This document shows positions 6,289 to 10,343 of a stretch of DNA of 10,343 nt, in pieces. Where the stretch lies: assembly GCA_025464735.1 (NCBI GenBank), contig JAODMX010000247.1, positions 1-10,343 of the forward strand. The letters are read 5' to 3'. The DNA is from Frondihabitans sp. Lineage in GTDB: Bacteria; Actinomycetota; Actinomycetes; Actinomycetales; Microbacteriaceae. The notes beneath the pieces are model-generated. The model made no database searches and had not been told where the DNA came from. It was given only the letters and a program-made list of their open reading frames with translations. The first letter of the stretch is position 1; every line of letters starts with the position of its first letter. A program made the translations under genes and the position numbers.

Positions 6289-7329
6289 ATGAAGCTCTTG
6301 GCCAACAGCCACCTCTGGTGGGCCCGCCGCGTGATCATGCTGCCCGTCTACCTGTTCTTCTTCGCCATCGCAGTCTTCTTCCTGGTCCGGCTCATCCCCG
6401 GCGACCCGGTTGTGAACGCCGCAGGCGGCCAGAACCAGACGCACGCCCAATACCTCTCGACCCAGAAGGCACTCGGCCTCAACGGGAGTCTCGGCCATCA
6501 ACTGCTCACCTACCTCGGCAACCTGGTGACGCTCAACCTGGGCACCTCGTTCTCGTCCGGCTCGGCCGTGCTCTCCGACCTGATCCGCGTCATCCCCGGC
6601 ACGGTCGAGACGGCTCTGATCGCGTCGTTCGGGATCGTCGCCCTCGGCTTCATCGTCGGCACCAGCGTGATGGTGCGCCCCGACAGCGTGCTCTCGCGGA
6701 TCTTCGTGTGGGTGGCGCGCACCGCGGGTGCCGTGCCCGACTTCGTCATCGGAATCTTCGGGATCCTGGTGTTCTATCTACTCCTTCGCGTCGCCCCCGC
6801 ACCGATCGGCCTCTACGACGTCACGCTCGCGGCCCCGCCGACCGTGACCGGTTTCCCGCTCATCGATGCGCTCCTCGCCGGACAAAGCGACGTGTTCGTC
6901 TCCGAGATCGCGCACCTGTGGTTGCCGTGCCTGGTGCTCGTGCTCGCCTACGGGCCGATGCTTCTGAAAGTCCTGATCCCCTCCATCGAGGCGGCGGCTG
7001 CAGCCAGCTCCACGAAGTTCCTCGTCTCGACCGGCTGGAGAAACTCGGCCGTTCTCGGCTCGGTCTGGCGTCGCGCCGCACCGCCGGCAGTCGCGATGTT
7101 CGGAACCCTGTTCGGCTACCTGCTCGGTGGCGCGGTCGTCGTGGAACAGCTCTTCGCTCTGCAGGGCAGCGCCAACTACGCGGTGAACGCGGTGAAGCGG
7201 AGCGACTACCTGGCCCTGCAGGGGATCCTGCTCGCGATCGCGCTGATCTCGCTCGTCGTCTTCCTCCTCGTGGACATCATCACCGGTGTCCTCGACCCGC
7301 GACGGAGAGCCTTCCGTGCAGCGGCCTGA
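6289..7329 (+). CDS. ABC transporter permease, DppB/OppB type
   Basis: The 346-residue inner-membrane protein forms half of the translocation channel. The ATG at 6289 is preceded by GAGGAG (6277-6282, overlapping the previous TGA) with a 6-base spacer; the frame extends left to 6202, but only through unrelated sequence. The first membrane segment (about 16-36) runs into the hallmark RLIPGDP (34-40). Further hydrophobic segments are near 103-127, 139-167, 206-231, 265-289 and 311-335, giving six. The EAA-loop, which contacts an ATPase, lies around 232-262 (IEAAAAASSTKFLVSTGWRN), between the fourth and fifth segments as expected. The protein ends with LDPRRR, the common DppB finish. A periplasmic domain around 45-100 is usual for the B-type subunit. 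The second permease follows after 52 bases. Confidence 0.93.
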   Translation: MKLLANSHLWWARRVIMLPVYLFFFAIAVFFLVRLIPGDPVVNAAGGQNQTHAQYLSTQKALGLNGSLGHQLLTYLGNLVTLNLGTSFSSGSAVLSDLIRVIPGTVETALIASFGIVALGFIVGTSVMVRPDSVLSRIFVWVARTAGAVPDFVIGIFGILVFYLLLRVAPAPIGLYDVTLAAPPTVTGFPLIDALLAGQSDVFVSEIAHLWLPCLVLVLAYGPMLLKVLIPSIEAAAAASSTKFLVSTGWRNSAVLGSVWRRAAPPAVAMFGTLFGYLLGGAVVVEQLFALQGSANYAVNAVKRSDYLALQGILLAIALISLVVFLLVDIITGVLDPRRRAFRAAA

Positions 7330-7381
7330 ATCACCCACCTCGTCCCCGCTCCGCAGTTCTCCGAAAGGCGCGTGACACGAC

Positions 7382-8266
7382 ATGTCCTCAGCAACCGAAC
7401 TCGTCGAGACGACGCTTCCCGCCGACGACCTGATGCTGCCGCGCCGCGCTCGACGAGCGCCTCGAGTCAGCAGCGTGCTCTTCGGGGTCGGCGTGGTCGT
7501 GATCCTCTTCCTGTGCGCGTTCGGCAACCACCTCAGCCGATACCCGTCGACGAAGGTCATCGCCAACACGTACATTCCGCCGGGCGCCGTGCACTGGTTC
7601 GGAACGGATTCGACGGGCATGGATGTCTTCTCCCGCACCATCGCCGGATTCCGCTACGACGTCGTCATCGGCCTCGCGGCGGCCGTCGCCTGCACACTGG
7701 TCGGCATGATCGTCGGCGTTGTGGCGGCGGTGCTGGAACGCTCGAACACGGGCGGTCTCCGCTTTGTCGGAAACCTGATCGTCAGGATCCTGGACCTCGT
7801 CCAAGCACTGCCCGCCATCATCATCGGGCTTGTTCTCGTCGCTTTTTTCGGCGCGAACGAGTTGTCGCTGATCCTGGCAATGGTGGTCGCCCTGAGCCCG
7901 AACCAGGCGCGGCTCGTCCGCTCGGAAGTGCTGCGAGTCTCGGACGAGGTGTTCCTCGAGAACGCGGCCGTCTCGGGCGAGAGCGCGTTCTCGCGAACCT
8001 TCCGCTACATCCTGCCCAATGCCGCGTGGCCTGCCCTCGAGAACGCAACCCTCGTCTTCGCCACCTCGATCGGACTGGTCGCGGGGCTTGGCTTCCTCGG
8101 CGTCGGCCTCGCCCCGCCCACGCCCGAGTGGGGCTCGATGATCTCGACCGAAGAGCAGGGTGTCCTGGTCGGTGACTGGTGGCCCGTGTTGTTCCCCTCC
8201 ATCGCCATGCTGCTGACCACCGTTTTCATGGTCGCTCTCAACCGCCGGATCATCCGGCACGACTGA
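7382..8266 (+). CDS. ABC transporter permease, DppC/OppC type
   Basis: This 294-residue protein is the second channel subunit. A cytoplasmic N-tail rich in Arg (20-28) precedes the first membrane segment (about 30-49). Then comes the C-type hallmark HWFGTDSTGMDVFSR (71-85), and further membrane segments near 94-117, 140-156, 160-176, 222-245 and 265-286. The EAA-loop, around VLRVSDEVFLENAAVSGES (183-201), ends in YILPNAAWP; the typical FLGVGLAPPTPEWGSM closes the fifth segment (238-253). The ATG at 7382 has only a distant GAAAGG (7363-7368, 13-base spacer), so initiation may be weak. A GTG at 7372 is out of frame. Order and spacing place it in one operon with the B-type permease and the binding protein. 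Confidence 0.93.
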   Translation: MSSATELVETTLPADDLMLPRRARRAPRVSSVLFGVGVVVILFLCAFGNHLSRYPSTKVIANTYIPPGAVHWFGTDSTGMDVFSRTIAGFRYDVVIGLAAAVACTLVGMIVGVVAAVLERSNTGGLRFVGNLIVRILDLVQALPAIIIGLVLVAFFGANELSLILAMVVALSPNQARLVRSEVLRVSDEVFLENAAVSGESAFSRTFRYILPNAAWPALENATLVFATSIGLVAGLGFLGVGLAPPTPEWGSMISTEEQGVLVGDWWPVLFPSIAMLLTTVFMVALNRRIIRHD

Positions 8267-8346
8267 CACCCTCTCCCGCTTTCCACCTCTCACCCTTTCC
8301 ATCCCCTATCCCCTCCGCCCCGCTCTCTCGTGCCCCATCCCACACC
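8267..8346 (+). promoter_or_regulatory. Polypyrimidine leader before the binding-protein gene
   Basis: Of these 80 bases on the coding strand I count 67 pyrimidines and only 13 purines, five of them G. The stretch runs from the DppC-type stop to the AGGAG ribosome site (8347-8351) and shows no hairpin. C-rich, G-poor unpaired RNA is what Rho utilisation sites look like, and it would also leave the ribosome site open for high expression of the binding protein. The composition is seen; both roles are inference. Confidence 0.4.
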
Positions 8347-8358
8347 AGGAGTACAGCC

Positions 8359-10023
8359 ATGCCCATAGCTCCCCCCATCGGAAAGACTCCGCTGAGGCGT
8401 CGACGCGTCGTCAAAGTCGGGGTCGCCCTCGCCACAGCCGGGCTCTTCGTCATCCTCTCCGCCTGTTCCTCCTCCGGATCGTCGACCGCGTCCGCAAACG
8501 GGTCGACCCTCACCATCGTCGAGCCGGACAACAACATGGGCTGGGCAGTCGACTACGCCTTCTCAGGCCTTGAGCAGTCGATCAACACCCAGGCGACGCT
8601 CCTGAAGAAGCCGTACGTCAAAACGTCTCAGACCGGCGTCGAGACGCAGAACTCCTCGGTGTTCGACCCCTACCTCGCGAAGAGCGTCTCGGTCTCGGGA
8701 AATGGGCTCGTCTACACCTTCCATCTCTCGAACGCGGTCAGCGCCCACGGCAACAAGCTGACGGCCGAAGACGTGCTCTGGTCGTTCCAGCGCAAATACT
8801 TCACCCCGACGTCGATCTCCTACGGTGCCGGCTCACCCGTGCTCTACAACCCCGACAAGCAGATCAAGATCGTCGACACGCACACCGTCTCGTTCACGCT
8901 GACCAACGCCGGCTACGGCGCACAGTTGAAGGCTCTGCTCTCCGACCTGATCGGTGAGGTTTACGACGCCACCTGGCTGAAGCAACACGCCACGAAGTCG
9001 GATCCGTACGCGGTCAAGTGGTCATCCACCCACCCGAACTACGGCTTCGGCCCCTACGAGGTCACGACCTGGAACCCGTCGAGCGGAGCAACCCTGGTCG
9101 CTCGCGACAATTTCGTGCTCGGCAAGCCCAAGGTGAAGACGATCATCGTGAGAATCGTCCCAGACTCAGGCGCCCGGGTCACCGCGGTCGAGTCAGGAAC
9201 AGCCGACATCGCCGAGAACGTCGACCCTGCGGCAAGCGCCCAGGCCGAAAGCAATCCGAACGTCATCGTGCCCAAGGTCGCCGACTCCAACCAGTACATC
9301 GAGCTGCCGCTGGTGACGAACAAGGCTCCCTTCAACAACGCGCTCGTCCGAGAAGCGATGGCCTACGCGGTGCCCTACGACCAAATCATCAAGAACGTCT
9401 TCCACGGTCTTGCGGTGCGCAACGGTTCAGGCTTCCTCGATCGGAAGGCGCCCGGCTACGACGGGACGGGCCTTCCCGACTACACGTTCGACGTGGCCAA
9501 GGCCAAGGCGCTCCTGAAGCAGGCCGGGGTCACGACACCGGTGAAGTTTGCTCTCACTGTCAGCGCCTCCGACTCCGACATGGTCAACTCCGCCATCCAG
9601 ATCCAGTCGGCGGCCTCCGCCGCGGGCTTCGACATCACCATCAACAAGGTGAACCAGTCGCAGTTCAACCTGCAGCGCTCGGACCACTCGTCCCAGGCGT
9701 TCATCCTTCGTGACTACGCCATCACGATGGTCCCGGGCTACGAGCTCACGGTCTACACGGCACCCGGATCCGGCAACAACTTCGCAGACTGGGAGAACAA
9801 GGACTTCTACGCCGCCGTTGCTAAGGGCTACGAAGTGCCTGACGCCTTCTCAGCCGCGGCCGGAAAGGCCTGGAACGCCGCAGAGCGGATCTACATCAAG
9901 CAGTCGCCGATCGTCTTCATCGGTCAGACGCAACCGGCTGTGCTCCTGAACAAGAAGGTCTCGGGCTACGCGTCCCGGTCCGACCAGTGGCTCGACTACT
10001 ACAACCTGTCCATCTCCAAATAG
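8359..10023 (+). CDS. Extracellular solute-binding lipoprotein, SBP family 5 (DppA/OppA type)
   Basis: The 554-residue protein is the substrate-capture subunit. The ATG at 8359 has AGGAG (8347-8351) with a 7-base spacer; the frame is open left to 8179, but that part is proline-rich junk read from the polypyrimidine leader. The signal peptide has a basic n-region (RRRR at 13-16), a hydrophobic core (about 18-33) and lipobox LSAC (33-36), so mature Cys36 should be lipidated and anchor the protein outside the membrane. A Ser-rich linker follows. Family 5 marks include FDPYLAKSVSVSGNGLVYTFHL (from about 102) and the LTAEDVLWSF motif (134-143); the two-lobed domain runs on to the C-terminus. Family 5 proteins bind peptides, nickel complexes, sugars and chelates, so the fold alone does not name the substrate. 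It ends the transporter set; a strong hairpin follows 10 bases after the stop. Confidence 0.94.
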   Translation: MPIAPPIGKTPLRRRRVVKVGVALATAGLFVILSACSSSGSSTASANGSTLTIVEPDNNMGWAVDYAFSGLEQSINTQATLLKKPYVKTSQTGVETQNSSVFDPYLAKSVSVSGNGLVYTFHLSNAVSAHGNKLTAEDVLWSFQRKYFTPTSISYGAGSPVLYNPDKQIKIVDTHTVSFTLTNAGYGAQLKALLSDLIGEVYDATWLKQHATKSDPYAVKWSSTHPNYGFGPYEVTTWNPSSGATLVARDNFVLGKPKVKTIIVRIVPDSGARVTAVESGTADIAENVDPAASAQAESNPNVIVPKVADSNQYIELPLVTNKAPFNNALVREAMAYAVPYDQIIKNVFHGLAVRNGSGFLDRKAPGYDGTGLPDYTFDVAKAKALLKQAGVTTPVKFALTVSASDSDMVNSAIQIQSAASAAGFDITINKVNQSQFNLQRSDHSSQAFILRDYAITMVPGYELTVYTAPGSGNNFADWENKDFYAAVAKGYEVPDAFSAAAGKAWNAAERIYIKQSPIVFIGQTQPAVLLNKKVSGYASRSDQWLDYYNLSISK

Positions 10024-10033
10024 GTCCAGGCGT

Positions 10034-10071
10034 CAGAAGGGGTGCCGGCGTGCCCGTCGGCACCCCTTCTG
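10034..10071 (+). terminator. Very strong stem-loop after the binding-protein gene
   Basis: CAGAAGGGGTGCCG (10034-10047) pairs perfectly with CGGCACCCCTTCTG (10058-10071). Three more pairs inside, one a G-T wobble, give a 17-bp stem with a TGCC loop. No T-run follows. It starts 10 bases after the stop of the binding-protein gene and ends 30 bases before the next start, so it either terminates the operon or protects and partly attenuates the transcript. Confidence 0.75.
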
Positions 10072-10101
10072 CGTCCGCCCTCGCCAACGAAAGGCTCCCC
10101 C

Positions 10102-10343
10102 GTGTTCCAACTCGGCTGGTTCGGCAATCTCACCGCCCCGGAATGGACGTCCTCGCCCACCTCCCCCTCCGTCACCGACGATGCGACGAACTGGATGGAC
10201 GGCCGGTTCTACATCGACCAGGCACGCAATCTCGAGCGTGCCGGCTTCGACTTCCTGATGCTCGAGGACTCCCTGATGGTGCCCGACATGTACCAGGGCA
10301 CCTCCGAGATCGCCCTGAAGCACGCCAGGTACGCCCCCAAACT
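10102..10343 (+). CDS. Second NtaA-family FMN-dependent monooxygenase, 3'-truncated by window edge
   Basis: From GTG 10102 the frame is open to the right edge (80 full codons). AAAGG at 10090-10094 lies seven bases upstream. Its start MFQLGWFGN mirrors MFHLGWFLGN of the first monooxygenase, and the order NLERAGFDFLMLED, then MVPDMYQGTSEIALK, then YAPK follows the corresponding segments of the first protein (SLERGGYDYVFIED, MVEDTYQGTAEHALS, MAPK). It is therefore a diverged relative, not a recent copy. The first enzyme has extra residues in the loop after strand 1 (GFGIQPWHGT), a part that usually shapes the substrate pocket, so the two may act on different substrates or successive steps. Whether it is co-transcribed with the transporter is uncertain because of the hairpin just upstream. 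Confidence 0.88.
   Translation, partial: MFQLGWFGNLTAPEWTSSPTSPSVTDDATNWMDGRFYIDQARNLERAGFDFLMLEDSLMVPDMYQGTSEIALKHARYAPK

Noticed and set aside
7388..8302. A 304-codon minus-strand open frame opposite the DppC-type permease
   Set aside because: It is very acidic and repetitive, as expected from the complement of a hydrophobic high-GC coding sequence; no supporting features.
1..10343. Insertion sequences, integrase sites, tRNA genes or signs of recent transfer
   Set aside because: No transposase motif, terminal inverted repeats, target duplications, cloverleaf or sharp composition break was seen.

Overview
The window is high-GC DNA with dense gene packing, GTG as well as ATG starts, clear GGAGG-type ribosome sites and a wHTH/DUF559 nuclease-like protein of a kind common in Actinomycetota. 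I read it as the chromosome of an actinobacterium, plausibly Microbacteriaceae. That family-level guess is inference from style, not from a marker gene.

Layout, left to right. (1) 2-781 (+): 3' part of a gene for an AbiEi-like / DUF559 endonuclease-fold protein, cut by the left edge. (2) 805-2007 (-): a Gfo/Idh/MocA-family NAD(P)-dependent dehydrogenase, convergent with the first gene, with a good sigma70-like promoter at 2044-2072. (3) 2231-3013 (+): a GntR/UTRA (HutC-type) transcription factor, divergent from the dehydrogenase. (4) 3014-3341: a 328-base non-coding stretch with a strong hairpin, short repeated GCTTCG/CGAAGC arms and an unexpectedly strong ribosome site. (5) 3342-10023 (+): a six-gene operon made of an FMN-dependent monooxygenase of the NtaA/DmoA/SnaA branch of the luciferase-like family, two ABC ATPases, two DppB/DppC-type permeases and a lipoprotein solute-binding protein. 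(6) 10034-10071: a 17-bp stem-loop, followed at 10102 by the start of a second monooxygenase of the same family, cut by the right edge.

How the genes probably work together: the lipoprotein captures a small solute outside the membrane, the two permeases and two ATPases import it, and one or both monooxygenases oxidise it in the cytoplasm with reduced FMN. PepT-type transporters next to NtaA-like monooxygenases have a precedent in EDTA/NTA utilisation, and related monooxygenases serve organosulfur salvage, so an aminopolycarboxylate or organosulfur substrate is a reasonable guess. The sequence does not identify the substrate. The UTRA regulator is the obvious candidate to control the operon and possibly the divergent dehydrogenase. 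No flavin reductase is encoded here, so reduced flavin must come from elsewhere.

The most interesting points are the two monooxygenases bracketing a complete transporter, the strong hairpin separating the second monooxygenase from the operon, the structured leader with two competing start sites ahead of the first, and a polypyrimidine leader ahead of the binding-protein gene.
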